From Nostoc paludosum FACHB-159 (GTDB taxonomy: Bacteria > Cyanobacteriota > Cyanobacteriia > Cyanobacteriales > Nostocaceae), in the NCBI RefSeq assembly GCF_014698835.1, contig NZ_JACJTU010000017.1, positions 1 through 64,000 on the forward strand: 64,000 nt of DNA, given 5' to 3'. The translations under genes and the position numbers were made by a program. Shown piece after piece: positions 9,123-19,145 of this stretch. Positions within the stretch are counted from its first letter, which is position 1. Every line of letters starts with the position of its first letter. The notes under the pieces were generated by a model, which saw only the letters and a program-made list of their open reading frames with translations, made no database searches and was not told the DNA's origin.

Positions 9123-10082
9123 GTGTTGAGCTTGAAAACACAGATATACTCAAGAATGCAAGATAAAACTGCCTTATTAGACTATACATTATTAATTACG
9201 AATTTGCTTTTATTTTTGTATTTTCTCAAAGGGAAAAATCTAAAAGTTCATGAGCAAACACAGAATAAACTTAACTTTACTATCGAACCAAAGTTGCTTC
9301 GATTTCTTGGGTTATTTATTGGGCAATTAGGAATAATTTACTTATTTGCTATTTTTGCGATCGTACCTGTGACACAACTTAATTGTGACCGCGTAACGCA
9401 AAAGTTAGAAGCTTCCAGTATTGAGCAAAAGTCAACAAAAATTATATGTCAACTGAGAGAATTTGATTTTGTTGGTCATGAAAAAAGCCAAAAACAAGTT
9501 TCTGGATTACTTGGAACTAGTTTAGAAAAACAAAATAAAACAGATAAAGAGGGAAAAATTATATATGAATATCAAGTTCAGCTATTGACTAATACAGAGA
9601 GTATTCCATTTAGACGAATTCCTTACAGTGATTATTTTTCTGAAGAAGCAGAGTTTATAATATTAAAGATTAAAAATTTTTTGGCACAACCTTTAGAAAA
9701 AAAATTATTGGTTAAGCAAGATGACACTATAATGCTTTATGGTGCAATTGGAATGACCCTATTTTGGTTTTTATTAGGTTTACTGATTATAGCACCAAGT
9801 TCATTTATTAACTATTATTTTGATAAAGAATCAAATAGTTTCACTCTTAGCTGCTATCGATGGTTTGGGATATTGGGAAAAGCGATTTCTTTGTACTCGT
9901 TGAATGAAATTGTTAATGTTAAAGTTGAAAGCTTTAATTATGATGAAGGTGGCACAGGGCATCGAGTTAGCTTAATTTTAGAATCTGGTGAAACTGTGCC
10001 TTTGAATGGGTGCTATAGTTTTGGTTTTCAAGAGGAACAAGAAATAGTTAAGATGATCAAAAGTTTCCTCGCTGCAAATTAG
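9123..10082 (+). CDS. Hypothetical membrane protein
   Basis: I do not recognise this 319-residue protein. Three hydrophobic helices are visible, at about 20-36, 57-82 and 203-228, with a 120-residue hydrophilic loop between the second and third and a C-terminal domain of about 90 residues with beta-rich character. The listed start is GTG; an ATG 11 codons downstream (9156, MQDKTALL) is a reasonable alternative. The gene begins nine bases after the pentapeptide gene stop, so the two may be co-transcribed. Base composition is more A+T-rich than its neighbours. Confidence 0.55.
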   Translation: MLSLKTQIYSRMQDKTALLDYTLLITNLLLFLYFLKGKNLKVHEQTQNKLNFTIEPKLLRFLGLFIGQLGIIYLFAIFAIVPVTQLNCDRVTQKLEASSIEQKSTKIICQLREFDFVGHEKSQKQVSGLLGTSLEKQNKTDKEGKIIYEYQVQLLTNTESIPFRRIPYSDYFSEEAEFIILKIKNFLAQPLEKKLLVKQDDTIMLYGAIGMTLFWFLLGLLIIAPSSFINYYFDKESNSFTLSCYRWFGILGKAISLYSLNEIVNVKVESFNYDEGGTGHRVSLILESGETVPLNGCYSFGFQEEQEIVKMIKSFLAAN

Positions 10083-10166
10083 TAGGTGTCTATACCTCAA
10101 GATGAATTGGTGCGATCGCACTCCGAATAATCCTAAACTATATTCAGTAGATACGAAGGTAGCAAC

Positions 10167-10630
10167 ATGACTACAACTAAACAAATAGTTACCTTTGAAC
10201 AATATTTAACTTATAACGATGGCACTGATACACGCTATGAAATGGAACGGGGAGAATTGATACCAGTGGCTCAAGCTCGTGGCGGACATGGTGAAATCAT
10301 GCACTTTTTAGAACGTGGTTTTACAACACAAATTGAGCGACTAGGACTAAATTGGGTTGCGCGTCAAGCTGCTATAGTGCTGGAACCGAAAGCCGCGACC
10401 ATCGAGCCAAAAGAGCAGAATACAATATTGTTGGCATCCCAGTTTATCTACTAGTAGATTTTCTGGACTTTGACCAAAATGGCAAAGCAGTAGATAAGCG
10501 CGTAACAGTTCTCACTTTAGTTGAAGTTTTTTACGATGAAGCAGTTTACAGGGGAGAACAAATTATCGAAATTCCTACATTCCCCGAACTGAAGCTGACT
10601 GTTAACCAAGTTATTAATGCTGGTGTATAG
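10167..10630 (+). pseudogene. Decayed Uma2-family (DUF820) endonuclease gene
   Basis: The first frame (10167-10454) encodes a normal Uma2 N-terminus (TFEQYLTYNDGTDTRYEMERGEL). Homology then jumps to another frame (from about 10395 to 10630), which reads RAKRAEYNIVGIPVYLLVD and a normal C-terminus. The central part of the PD-(D/E)XK-like fold (about 70 residues between RQAAI and RAKRAEY) is missing. The gene therefore carries an internal deletion plus a frameshift and should not give a functional protein. Uma2 proteins are highly amplified in filamentous cyanobacteria and decay often. Confidence 0.75.
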
Positions 10631-10694
10631 GTATATAGCAGGGAACAGGGAATGGATTAACCTCCGCGATAGAAGATTATTCTACGCATCTTGA

Positions 10695-10808
10695 GGAAAA
10701 ATCCTCGTCAAATCCAACAAGGTATCTTCAAACTTTCTCATTTCATAAGGTAGATCCAGTACCTTTTGGAAAAATCCTCGTCAAATCCAACAAGGTATTT
10801 TCAAACCC
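10695..10808. repeat. Tandem partial duplication of a Uma2 gene 3' end
   Basis: A 38-bp stretch beginning GGAAAAATCCTCGTCAAATC occurs at 10695-10732 and again at about 10768-10806, offset by about 73 bp. The copy nearest the gene is in frame and defines the present C-terminus; the distal copy still carries what looks like the ancestral terminus (DLTRIFPQDA-stop on the minus strand). Confidence 0.8.
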
Positions 10809-11336
10809 AGGAATTCCTACTTTCTCATTTGGTAAATAGATTTGCTTACTGAGATAATTAAACTTACCTTGAGCATTTTGATAAGGTTGACTGTAATGCT
10901 CTAACTGACGAGCATTTAAATTGACAATCCAATAGTTAGTAATTCCAGCTTCTGCGTAGAGTTCTAACTTTTTTGTTTGGTCATAATCTAGGGTTGAGTC
11001 GGAAATTTCGACAACCAAGAAAATATCTTCGGGATAGGGATGATGAGCTAAATAATCAACTTCATCTCCTCGTGCGATCGCAACATCTGGCTCAGGCTCA
11101 CTATTTGATGGGAGAATAATCGGTTCTTGACAACGCACAACAGCGCGATCGCCTAAAAGTCGGTCTAGTTGACGGCAAAGTCGAGTTGCACAGAAGGTAT
11201 GAGGTGTTCCCTTAGCTACCATTTGAATCAATTCTCCCCGTATTAATTCGATGCGATCGCCCTCCTTTAAAAATCCGAGTTCAATTAACTGATGATATTC
11301 TTCAATGGTGAATCGCTTCGGTGTGACAACGCTCAT
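10743..11336 (-). CDS. Uma2 family (DUF820) endonuclease
   Basis: PD-(D/E)XK-like restriction-endonuclease-fold protein of 197 residues from the preferred start (MSVVTPKRFTIEEY); a start five codons earlier is possible. Family features are present: the RIELIRGEL segment, EPDVAIA, FLVVEISDSTLDYD with the catalytic-type acidic residue, and ITNYWIVNL. The biological role of Uma2 proteins is unsettled; many are linked to mobile DNA. The last residues (PKGTGSTL) arise from the tandem duplication at the 3' end. A decayed paralogue lies just downstream on the opposite strand. Confidence 0.8.
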   Translation of the reverse strand: MSVVTPKRFTIEEYHQLIELGFLKEGDRIELIRGELIQMVAKGTPHTFCATRLCRQLDRLLGDRAVVRCQEPIILPSNSEPEPDVAIARGDEVDYLAHHPYPEDIFLVVEISDSTLDYDQTKKLELYAEAGITNYWIVNLNARQLEHYSQPYQNAQGKFNYLSKQIYLPNEKVGIPGFENTLLDLTRIFPKGTGSTL

Positions 11337-11755
11337 AACACAATTATCCAACGTTATTCTTTCACTTGCACCGTAGCAAAAATTAAGCTACCTGCCCACT
11401 TCATAATAATTCTTCCAAATTAACAAGGAGGTAGTCAAAAACTTTAAACTGCTCTATAAAATTTACCCAAAACTACCTCAATCTAGTAAAAGCTAGACAT
11501 GGCTAGTTTTAGAAAGCTAGGTTTTTAACTTATAGCTTTTTCTAATCTGGTGAGGTACTGAATAATTCACTCTCTAAATTAGGCAAACATCTGTCTTGAA
11601 AAGCTTTGATGCCTGCGGCAAGCCCCTTCGGGTCTACGCCGGAAGCCGGCACTCAAACTTTTTGCTGCGTAACTCTGCGCTTGACTCTGCGCCACTTTGC
11701 GTTTAAAAACAAAAATTTCTGTACCTCACTTAACAGGGAAACGCTATATTCGTCC
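11337..11755. other. Intergenic region with repeat fragments
   Basis: No gene is seen. The part at about 11605-11705 holds fragments of dispersed repeats (GCCTGCGGCAAGCCCCTTCG, TACGCCGGAAGCCGGCACTC and the CTCTGCGCCACTTTGCG type) that recur elsewhere in the window. Confidence 0.5.
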
Positions 11756-14353
11756 TTAATTATCAGTGGGAATTTTAATTAAAAACTCTGTTCCTTCACC
11801 TGGTTTGGACAAACATTTAATTTCACCATGATGTTTTTCAACCACAATTTGATAGCTAATAGACAATCCTAAACCTGTACCTTTACCTGGTTCTTTTGTA
11901 GTGAAAAACGGGTCAAAAATGTGCGATCGCACTTCCTCTGGCATACCCAAACCATTATCAGCTATTCTAATTAAGACTTGCTGATTAACTATTTGCGTAC
12001 TAATCCAAATAGTTAAGGGAATCCTGGGGCGTTTTTCTTTTGAATCTAAATATTTTTGCTGTATAGCTTTGAATTTTTCCTCTAAAGCATCAACACTATT
12101 GCTCAGGAGATTCATAAATACCTGATTTAATTGCGCCGGATAGCATTCGAGTAAAGGTAGGGTACTATATTCTTTAATAACCTCAATAGCTGGGCGATCG
12201 CTATTACTTTTTAGCCGATGCCCTAAAATCAGTAAAGTACTATTTAATCCTTCATGAACGTCTACTGCTCTCAATTCTGCCTCATCTGTACGAGAGAAGT
12301 TTCTCAGTGATAACACAATTTCATGAATCCGCTCTGCTCCTATCTGCATTGAGTCAACTGTTTTGGGTAAATCTTCAATAATAAAGTCCAAATCAGTCTT
12401 TTCAATTTTATTTTGTACATCTGGCAGTTGACGATAAAATTTCGCAACTTCCAGTAGTTCTTGAGTATATTCTTTTAAATGTATAAGATTGCCAAAAATA
12501 AAATTAATTGGATTATTAATTTCGTGAGCAACTCCAGCCAGGAGTTGTCCTAAGCCAGCCATTTTTTCACCCTGAATTAATCGGCTTTGAGTTTGTTTTA
12601 ATTCTTGTAGAGCTTGAGTTAGTTCTGAAGTTTGACGTTTGGTTTGTTCGAGCAATTCTGCTTGCTGAATTGCAATTCCTAATTGCACTCCCACTTGAGC
12701 CAGGAGATTAATTTCCTCATCTTTCCAATAACGTGGTTGAGAATTTTGATAAGCAACTAACAAACCCCATAATTTTTCCCCTTGACGAATGGGAACGAAA
12801 GTTTCGTTGCGTGGAAGTTCATTATCATCATCTGTGTCTTCAAAGGTTTGTAAAATCAATGGTTGAGTTTGTATCACAGGTTTCCAACCATCTTTAAAGG
12901 AATCTGCTACAAATTTACCGCTCCAATCTGAGTTAAAGCGGTAAATTGCAACTCGTTCAACTTCGAGTAATTCTCGTACAGCTTGAGTAGTAGTTCTAAA
13001 AATAGTTTGAATATCGAGAGACTGACGTATTTTATCAATAGTAGCAGCCAACAATTCTTGTCGTTCCATTGCTTTTTCTCGTTCAGTAGCTTCTGCTAAC
13101 TGGACAGCTTGCATTTGAACTTGTTTGAAATAAGAATCTTGTTTTAATGCTACTCCTAATTGTTCGGCAATTTGAGTAGCAAATTCAATTTCTGATGGTT
13201 GCCATTGACGAGGAGCGTTACATTGGTGGATACATAGTAAGCCCCAAAGTTCGCCTTTTTTCAAAAGTGGAGCGACCATATTAGCACGTACTTGAAATGC
13301 TGCTAGAATTTGCACATAACAGGCTTGAAAATTTCCTTGATAAATGTCAGCGATCGCATTTACTCGACCTTGGGCATAAAGCGGTGCAAAATGTTCGCTA
13401 AAGCAGTAATCGAAAACTTGTTCTCCGATTGCTGAAGTCCAACCATCAGCCACATCTTCATAAACAAATTCTCCTTCCCAGTCATTTTGAGGATTAAAAC
13501 GGAACACTCCCACTCGGTCAGCTTTGAGTAGTTGCCGCATTTCCGTAACAGAAGTTTGAAAAATAGTATCTAAATCTAAAGATTCACGAATTCTAGCAAT
13601 AACACTAGTTAATATCTTTTGTTGTTCTGCTTGATATCGAGCTTCATGCAAAAGTTTGTTATGTTGTAAAGCAACGCCTAAATTTTCTGCAATTTGGCTA
13701 ACAAATTCAATTTCCGAAGGCTGCCAAGTTCGAGGATTGCTGCATTGATGAACACACAATAATCCCCATAATTCACCCTGCTTCAACAAAGGAACCACCA
13801 GATTAGCTCGCACTTGAAACTTGCCCAGAATCGTTACATGACATTCACTTAATCCCGCGTCGTAAATATCTGCAACTGCTTGCACTCGACCTTGTTGATA
13901 ATCAATAGCAAACTGTTCCCCAAAACAGTGGTCGTAGACTTTCGCTGCTATTACTGAGTCGCATCCAGTTACAACATCTTCGGAAATAAATTCTCCTTCC
14001 CAGTCTTTTTGAGGGTCAAAACGAAAGACTGCCACTCTGTCTGTTTGTAACATTTGCCGGACTTCGGTGACAGAAGTTTGAAAAATTGTTTCCAAATCCA
14101 GCGACTTCCGAATACGAGTAATCACGCTGGTTAATGTTTTTTGTTGTTCTGCTTGATACTGAGCTTGTGCTAACAACTCATGATGTCGCAGTATGACACC
14201 AATTTGCGTGCCAATTTTACTCAACGATTCGACTTCATAGGATTGCCATTCTCTAGTTGAGGCATTTTGGTAAGCAGCAATAATTCCCCAAAGTTTATCT
14301 CCTTGGAGAATTGGTGCAGTTGCAAAGGCTTTTGCTTGAAATTGCTCTAACAA
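11756..14353 (-). CDS. Multi-GAF sensor histidine kinase, 3' part of a split gene
   Basis: This 865-codon frame encodes the end of one GAF domain, three complete GAF domains (about 60-230, 250-420, 445-590) and a histidine kinase module with H-box [11 protein letters not shown]-box [15 protein letters not shown], and ATP-binding DNGLGMP and KGTGLGLSI motifs. The two central GAFs have the phytochrome-like [18 protein letters not shown] pattern but no obvious bilin Cys. The frame stays open and homologous up to about 14723, but the only start in that stretch is the weak TTG at 14353 inside a GAF domain. The true gene began at 15412 and is interrupted by a small inverted-repeat element at 14724-14855. 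The fragment probably lacks a proper translation start. Confidence 0.75.
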   Translation of the reverse strand: MLEQFQAKAFATAPILQGDKLWGIIAAYQNASTREWQSYEVESLSKIGTQIGVILRHHELLAQAQYQAEQQKTLTSVITRIRKSLDLETIFQTSVTEVRQMLQTDRVAVFRFDPQKDWEGEFISEDVVTGCDSVIAAKVYDHCFGEQFAIDYQQGRVQAVADIYDAGLSECHVTILGKFQVRANLVVPLLKQGELWGLLCVHQCSNPRTWQPSEIEFVSQIAENLGVALQHNKLLHEARYQAEQQKILTSVIARIRESLDLDTIFQTSVTEMRQLLKADRVGVFRFNPQNDWEGEFVYEDVADGWTSAIGEQVFDYCFSEHFAPLYAQGRVNAIADIYQGNFQACYVQILAAFQVRANMVAPLLKKGELWGLLCIHQCNAPRQWQPSEIEFATQIAEQLGVALKQDSYFKQVQMQAVQLAEATEREKAMERQELLAATIDKIRQSLDIQTIFRTTTQAVRELLEVERVAIYRFNSDWSGKFVADSFKDGWKPVIQTQPLILQTFEDTDDDNELPRNETFVPIRQGEKLWGLLVAYQNSQPRYWKDEEINLLAQVGVQLGIAIQQAELLEQTKRQTSELTQALQELKQTQSRLIQGEKMAGLGQLLAGVAHEINNPINFIFGNLIHLKEYTQELLEVAKFYRQLPDVQNKIEKTDLDFIIEDLPKTVDSMQIGAERIHEIVLSLRNFSRTDEAELRAVDVHEGLNSTLLILGHRLKSNSDRPAIEVIKEYSTLPLLECYPAQLNQVFMNLLSNSVDALEEKFKAIQQKYLDSKEKRPRIPLTIWISTQIVNQQVLIRIADNGLGMPEEVRSHIFDPFFTTKEPGKGTGLGLSISYQIVVEKHHGEIKCLSKPGEGTEFLIKIPTDN

Positions 14354-14723
14354 AGTGACATGGCAATCTGTTAATCCGGCTTGATAAATATTATTAACTG
14401 TAAATGTTTCGTTTTTAAGGTAGCGTCCACCTTGAGTTTGCTGTAAATAAGTATCAGCGATCGCTCCTTGAATTCCAACTAAGGGAGTCCACCCTTCGGC
14501 AAATGATTCAGCTACAAAGCTACCACTCCAATCGGCATGGAAGCAAAAAATTGCAACTCGGTCGGCTTGCAGTAGTTTGCGTATTTCTTCACTTGTTGTT
14601 TTAAAAATAGTGTCAAGATCGAGAGGCGAACGAATTGTATCAACAAGCTGAGCAATTACTTGGTCGCGCTGGGCTGCTTGAGCTAATTTTGCAGCTTGTA
14701 ATTCAACTTCATGGAGATGCTTT

Positions 14724-14855
14724 AAGTAGGTCGGTGTTGAAAATTGTCGTTATGACAAGGCAGAAGGCAGAAGGCAGAAGGCAGAAGGGAAGAGCTTTTT
14801 GGGCATCTTTACTTTTCGTTACATATTTTGGTTTTTTTACCCTGTTCTACTTACT
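14724..14855. mobile_element. MITE-like element splitting the GAF histidine kinase gene
   Basis: About 132 bp bounded by AAGTAGGTCGGTGTTGAAAA on the left and a related inverted end (complement of AAGTAAGTAGAACAGGG) on the right. It contains four copies of the heptamer GGCAGAA at 14759-14787. Ends of the same kind bound elements at 45.8 and 51.6 kb. It lies exactly in the linker between two GAF domains and introduces stops in the host frame. Confidence 0.65.
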
Positions 14856-15412
14856 TGTTGGATAGCAACTGTTAAATGATCAGCAATTTGGCGAATAAAT
14901 TCAATTTCTGATTCTTTCCAATTACGAGTATCACTACACTGATGAATACAAATTAATCCCCATAGTTTCTTCTCCCTTAATAGAGGAACAACGAGGTTAG
15001 AACGGATCTGAAATTGAGCCAAAATTTTTATATGACAATCACTCAAGCCCGCTTCATAAATATCACTAACTGCTTGCACTTTTCCCTGTTGATAACTAGC
15101 AGCAAATTGTTCTCCAAAGCAGTGGTCGTGGACTTTGACAGCCATTGCCGAAGTCCAACCAGCTGCAACATCCTCTGAAATAAATTCTCCTTCCCAGTCT
15201 TTTTCAGGATCGAATTGAAAGACTGCAACTCGGTCAGCATTGAGCAACTGACGCACTTCCGTAACTGTAGTTTGAAAAATCGTCTTTAACTCAAGAGACT
15301 CCCGAATTCGTATAATCACACTCGCCAGAGCCTTTTGTTTCTCTAGTTGTTCTTGAAGTTGAGTGCTTGATAATAGAAGTTGATTTTCAGTGAAAGTTGA
15401 ATTGAGTTCCAT
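14837..15412 (-). CDS. GAF-domain protein, 5' part of a split histidine kinase gene
   Basis: A 191-residue product consisting of an N-terminal coiled-coil stretch and one complete GAF domain ([45 protein letters not shown]). It ends HLTVAIQQ followed by VSRTG, the last residues coming from the inserted element. The frame downstream of the element resumes with TYLKHLHEVELQAAK, a linker homologous to the ones between the later GAF domains ([18 protein letters not shown]). The two pieces were therefore one protein of about 1200 residues. On its own this product has no output domain. Confidence 0.75.
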   Translation of the reverse strand: MELNSTFTENQLLLSSTQLQEQLEKQKALASVIIRIRESLELKTIFQTTVTEVRQLLNADRVAVFQFDPEKDWEGEFISEDVAAGWTSAMAVKVHDHCFGEQFAASYQQGKVQAVSDIYEAGLSDCHIKILAQFQIRSNLVVPLLREKKLWGLICIHQCSDTRNWKESEIEFIRQIADHLTVAIQQVSRTG

Positions 15413-16083
15413 TGCTATTGATTTGAGGGATTGTTATACAAAAATTTATCATGTCAAACTTCGTCAGGTTGAAGAGTGTCAAGCTTGTAAGTATGACAAA
15501 CTTCTTTTTGAAGTATCCAATTCTTGTAAAGAAGATGGTTATTGTTATAGTTCCCCTTTCTTGACCTATCTTCACAACTTGTTAAGAATCAGTCATTAGT
15601 CCTTTGCAAACACAAATGACAAAGTGCAAAGTGTCTTGGGTAGTCGTTCAAAGAAGCAAGCTAAGCAAAGCGTCTTGTAGAGAGGTTTGCGATCGTCATA
15701 ACTCTGTCAGACACGACAAATGACAGTTATTATTTCTGAAAGTGCTATTTAAATGTGTAAACCTTAGCTCAATTGTTGATTGTTCGCTAATTTTACCGCA
15801 TGTCTGTGTATGCATTAGTATAAAATTTTAGCGTTTTTAAGCACACACTAAAATATGTAGACGGGCAGTGACTGATGCCTATTTGCACGATCGCTTTGTC
15901 AATACCCTGTAATGCGTTAACTAAGGAAAAGGCCATGTCTGGTGATAAGACACTTTGCGTCTACGCACTTGACTAATTGCCGTTAGACTAATGACTGACT
16001 TATCAAAATCAGCCTGACAGACCATAAAATTTAGGTTAAATGTTTTCAAGTATGGACTTTGCAGGAGTATTCAGGTATTTTTC
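15413..16083. other. Intergenic region, no gene seen
   Basis: A stretch of 671 bp between the divergent GAF-kinase and murJ genes. Short open frames here have no recognisable protein character. The part at 15600-15700 holds fragments of dispersed repeats (ACAAAGTGCAAAGTGTCTTG). Promoters for both flanking genes should lie here, but I see no convincing match. Confidence 0.4.
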
Positions 16084-17748
16084 GTGACACAACAAGACCA
16101 AAAACCCTCTCGTTCTTTCGCTGGAATTGCTGGCATTGTTGCCATTGCCACATTAATTAGTAAAATCTTTGGTTTAATTCGGCAGCAAGCCATCGCTGCT
16201 GCTTTTGGTGTTGGTGCAGCTGCCACTGCCTATAGTTACGCTTATATTATTCCTGGCTTTCTATTGATATTACTAGGTGGTGTGAATGGGCCATTACACA
16301 GTGCGATCGTCAGTGTTTTAGCCAAGCGTAAACAACAAGAAGCCGCACCCCTAGTAGAAACAGTGACAACACTGGTGGGTGGATTGCTGTTAGTGGTGAC
16401 ATTTGCTCAAATTTTCTTGGCAGATGAAATTGTTGATTTAGTCGGTCATGGTTTAGATCCAACAACCAGAGCGATCGCTATTCAACAAATCCAAATCATG
16501 GCACCGATGGCTTTATTTTCGGGATTAATTGGCATTGGCTTCGGTACTCTCAACACAGCTAATCAGTATTGGTTGCTCTCCATTAGTCCTTTATTATCAA
16601 GCATTACCGTTGTTGCTGGTCTTGGTATCTTGGCTTTGCAACTAGGTAAGGACATTATCAAGCCAGAGTATGCCTTCATTGGTGGCATGGTCTTAGCTTG
16701 GGGAACCTTGGCAGGGGCAGTTCTCCAGTGGTTGGTGCAGCTAGTTATTCAATGGCGATTAGGACTAGGTACATTACGCCTGCGGTTTGATTTTAAATCT
16801 CCTGGCGTCCAAGAAGTAATCAAAATTATGACTCCGGCAACAATTTCATCGGGAATGATGCCAATTAATGTCGCTACTGACCTATATTTTGCTAGTCCCA
16901 TCCCTGGTGCAGCGGCAGGATTTAACTATGCAAATCTGTTAGTACAAACTCCTTTAGGAATTATTTCAAATATCATTTTGCTGCCTTTATTACCAATATT
17001 TGCCAAACTTGCTAGCCCCGAAAATTGGCACGATTTAAAATTACGCATTCGCCAAGGGCTTCTACTTACTGCCTTCACTATGCTACCGCTAGGAGCTTTG
17101 ATGGTGGCACTATCTGTACCCATTGTTCGGGTAGTATACGAGCGCGGTGCTTTCAAGCCGGAAGCCACGCAACTAGTCTCATCCTTGCTAGTAGCTTATG
17201 GAATTGGCATGTTTGTTTATTTAGCGCGTGATGTCTTGGTGCGAGTTTTTTATGCTTTAGGAGATGGACAGACACCTTTTCGCATCAGTACTTTTAATAT
17301 CTTGCTAAACGTTTTACTAGATTGGTTTTTCGTTAAACCTTTTGGCGCTCCCGGTTTGGTGTTAGCAACAGTGGGTGTAAATTGCGGCTCAGTATTGATG
17401 CTGTTGTGGTTACTCGATCGCAAACTCAATGGTTTACCTTGGCGTGAGTGGAGTTTGCCGATTATTGGCCTAACTGCTGCTAGTGTAGTAGCTGGTGGAG
17501 CCAGCTATGGAACTTTGGTTGCTTCTCAACAATTTTTAGGTAAAACAGGTTTCCTGATTCTGCTGTTGGAGTTGTGCCTATCTGGCTGCGTGGGAATTGG
17601 GGTATTCGCGGCGATCGCTTTATGCATGAAAATACCAGAGGTGAATACCTTTGTGGATCGTCTGCATCAGCGCTTTTGGAAAAAAAAGAGAACTTACGCA
17701 AAGGTAACGGAACCAACCGCAGAGGACGCAGAGGACACGGAGGAATAA
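16084..17748 (+). CDS. murJ: MurJ/MviN family lipid II flippase
   Basis: Polytopic membrane protein of 554 residues (about 14 helices) of the MOP exporter superfamily. The N-terminal signature SFAGIAGIVAIATLISKIFGL and the internal RVFYALGDGQTPF motif are those of MurJ, which flips undecaprenyl-linked peptidoglycan precursor across the inner membrane. The start codon is GTG; an AGGAG lies about 17 bases upstream, further than usual. The last 15 residues (TEPTAEDAEDTEE) are encoded by a GCAGAGGACGCAGAGG-type repeat and look like an accidental extension. A strong hairpin follows. Confidence 0.9.
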   Translation: MTQQDQKPSRSFAGIAGIVAIATLISKIFGLIRQQAIAAAFGVGAAATAYSYAYIIPGFLLILLGGVNGPLHSAIVSVLAKRKQQEAAPLVETVTTLVGGLLLVVTFAQIFLADEIVDLVGHGLDPTTRAIAIQQIQIMAPMALFSGLIGIGFGTLNTANQYWLLSISPLLSSITVVAGLGILALQLGKDIIKPEYAFIGGMVLAWGTLAGAVLQWLVQLVIQWRLGLGTLRLRFDFKSPGVQEVIKIMTPATISSGMMPINVATDLYFASPIPGAAAGFNYANLLVQTPLGIISNIILLPLLPIFAKLASPENWHDLKLRIRQGLLLTAFTMLPLGALMVALSVPIVRVVYERGAFKPEATQLVSSLLVAYGIGMFVYLARDVLVRVFYALGDGQTPFRISTFNILLNVLLDWFFVKPFGAPGLVLATVGVNCGSVLMLLWLLDRKLNGLPWREWSLPIIGLTAASVVAGGASYGTLVASQQFLGKTGFLILLLELCLSGCVGIGVFAAIALCMKIPEVNTFVDRLHQRFWKKKRTYAKVTEPTAEDAEDTEE

Positions 17749-17793
17749 GAGTTGCAGAGAGTTATTGTCTAAGTATTAAAAAAGTAACATCCG

Positions 17794-17828
17794 GTAGGGT
17801 AGCACACCTGTGCTACCCTACTTTTCTT
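17794..17828 (+). terminator. Terminator-like palindrome after murJ
   Basis: Perfect 13-bp stem (GTAGGGTAGCACA at 17794-17806, complement at 17809-17821) followed by TTTTCTT. The tight two-base gap means the actual loop would open the top pairs. It sits 46 bp after the murJ stop. Confidence 0.7.
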
Positions 17829-17867
17829 AAATTCTAAATCGGCAGTTATACCAAGATAATTTCAAAC

Positions 17868-17910
17868 CCATTGCCCATTGCCCATTGCCTATTCCCTGTT
17901 CCCTGCTATC
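17868..17910. repeat. Short tandem repeat (CCCATTG type)
   Basis: Heptamer copies of CCCATTG grade into CCTATTC and CCCTGTT variants, in the gap between murJ and the next gene. Confidence 0.7.
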
Positions 17911-18040
17911 TATCACCCTACTGGGTGAAAAACAATTCAACCACCAAGGTGAACCGAGTGTGGGAGGTTACATTTTGTAAAAAAAGAGATTCTGGTAATA
18001 GAGAACATTCATATTACCTAACTCTAGTAAGAAGAATCTT

Positions 18041-18562
18041 ATGAAACTGACAAAATTAACTGCTTCTTTCCTCGCTGCTGCTTCCATTATCCTCTCAGGT
18101 GGCATTGCTTCTGCTCAAACAGCGGGTACTAACGGTACTAATGGTAACTATATTGGTGCTGGTATTGCGGCTGGTGCAACCAGTGGCGGACAAGGAAACG
18201 ATGACGCACAACTTGGTGGGAATGTTCAAGGACGTTACGCCGTTCCCAATGCACCTGTTTCACTACGGGGTTCTGTGCTGTACGGTGGTGATTCTGCTGC
18301 CATTATGCCCATAGTTACTTACGATGCGCCCATCGCTAAAAACACTAACCTTTACTTCGGTGGTGGTTATTCTTTTGTAACTGACGAAGGTCAAAACAGC
18401 CCATTAGGCAATCGCAATGCACCTGTAGTCACCCTTGGTGTTGAATCAGAAGTTGCTAACAATGTCATCGCCTATGGTGATACCAAATGGGGCATTGACG
18501 CCTATAAAAACAGTGATGCTGATGCTGTGAGCTTCCAAGCTGGATTGGGTTATCGCTTCTAA
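18041..18562 (+). CDS. Secreted, outer-membrane-like small protein
   Basis: Protein of 173 residues with a clear signal peptide (KLTKLTASFLAAASII, cleavage after ASA near 25). The mature part is Gly/Asn/Ala-rich with alternating beta-strand pattern and ends in an aromatic residue (GLGYRF), as outer-membrane beta-barrel proteins do. About 145 mature residues would fit an eight-stranded barrel. I do not recognise a named family. The start is supported by AAGAAG upstream, and a hairpin with T-run follows the gene, so it is monocistronic. Confidence 0.7.
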   Translation: MKLTKLTASFLAAASIILSGGIASAQTAGTNGTNGNYIGAGIAAGATSGGQGNDDAQLGGNVQGRYAVPNAPVSLRGSVLYGGDSAAIMPIVTYDAPIAKNTNLYFGGGYSFVTDEGQNSPLGNRNAPVVTLGVESEVANNVIAYGDTKWGIDAYKNSDADAVSFQAGLGYRF

Positions 18563-18623
18563 GATCGCAACGGCTGATTCAGAAGCTAATGATATCTGAT
18601 AAGTGCGATCGCAATCTATCCTC

Positions 18624-18661
18624 TGAGATCTGAGTATCTACACTCAGATCTCAATCTTTTT
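18624..18661 (+). terminator. Rho-independent terminator
   Basis: Perfect 12-bp stem TGAGATCTGAGT (18624-18635) / ACTCAGATCTCA (18642-18653) with a 6-base loop, followed by ATCTTTTTATT. Well placed after the small secreted protein gene. Confidence 0.8.
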
Positions 18662-18769
18662 ATTAATCATTTTTATTTATAACTTTGAAAAAAAATCGTA
18701 TTGGCTATTATTGAGACTTTCTCTTAGAGTGAAATTAGAGATTTTATATGCTTGTATAAGAGATTACTC

Positions 18770-19060
18770 ATGGACAACATTAATCCCATTCCCGAAATAG
18801 TGGGTGAAACAACAGATGTTGAAGTTTGGCTGATTCGGGCAGGGCTAAAATTTTCAGACTTAGGTGATGATGCTGGAAGTATTGCAATTCGTAAGCAATG
18901 GCGAGAGTACCAAGCCGCAGTTCAAAGATGCTGTGCAATCCTACACCAGCCACCTTCAAAGGTTCAACTCGGCGGCGATTATGCCAAGCTGAGAATACCT
19001 GGTGGCTTGAAGGGGACGCGTGGAGGCGGGGAGGCAAAGACACGGGGACGTGGAGAATAA
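18770..19060 (+). CDS. Hypothetical protein
   Basis: I do not recognise this 96-residue product. The ATG at 18770 (MDNINPIPEIVGETTDVEVW) is preferred to an upstream TTG/ATG frame extension. The first 75 residues look like a normal soluble helical protein with paired Cys (RCCAIL). The last 20 (GTRGGGEAKTRGRGE) are encoded by a tandem-repeat run of the GGGGACGCG type and are probably an artefactual tail after loss of the original stop. It converges on trhO. Confidence 0.5.
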   Translation: MDNINPIPEIVGETTDVEVWLIRAGLKFSDLGDDAGSIAIRKQWREYQAAVQRCCAILHQPPSKVQLGGDYAKLRIPGGLKGTRGGGEAKTRGRGE

Positions 19061-19081
19061 TCAATGACAAATGCCCCATAC

Positions 19082-19105
19082 TTCTCTACGAGAGGCTGCG
19101 CCAAC
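19082..19105. repeat. Dispersed repeat CTCTACGAGAGGCTGCGCCAA
   Basis: The same sequence occurs inverted at about 63479-63501, with a shorter relative at about 21452-21472. It is a dispersed palindromic-type repeat, common in Nostocales. Confidence 0.6.
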
Positions 19106-19145
19106 GGCTGCGCTCAGTACAAGTGCCCAATGCCCCATGCCCAAT

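Noticed and set aside
14635-14865. A plus-strand frame of 76 codons at the split kinase gene
   Set aside because: It lies across the end of the GAF frame and the inserted element and has no protein character of its own.
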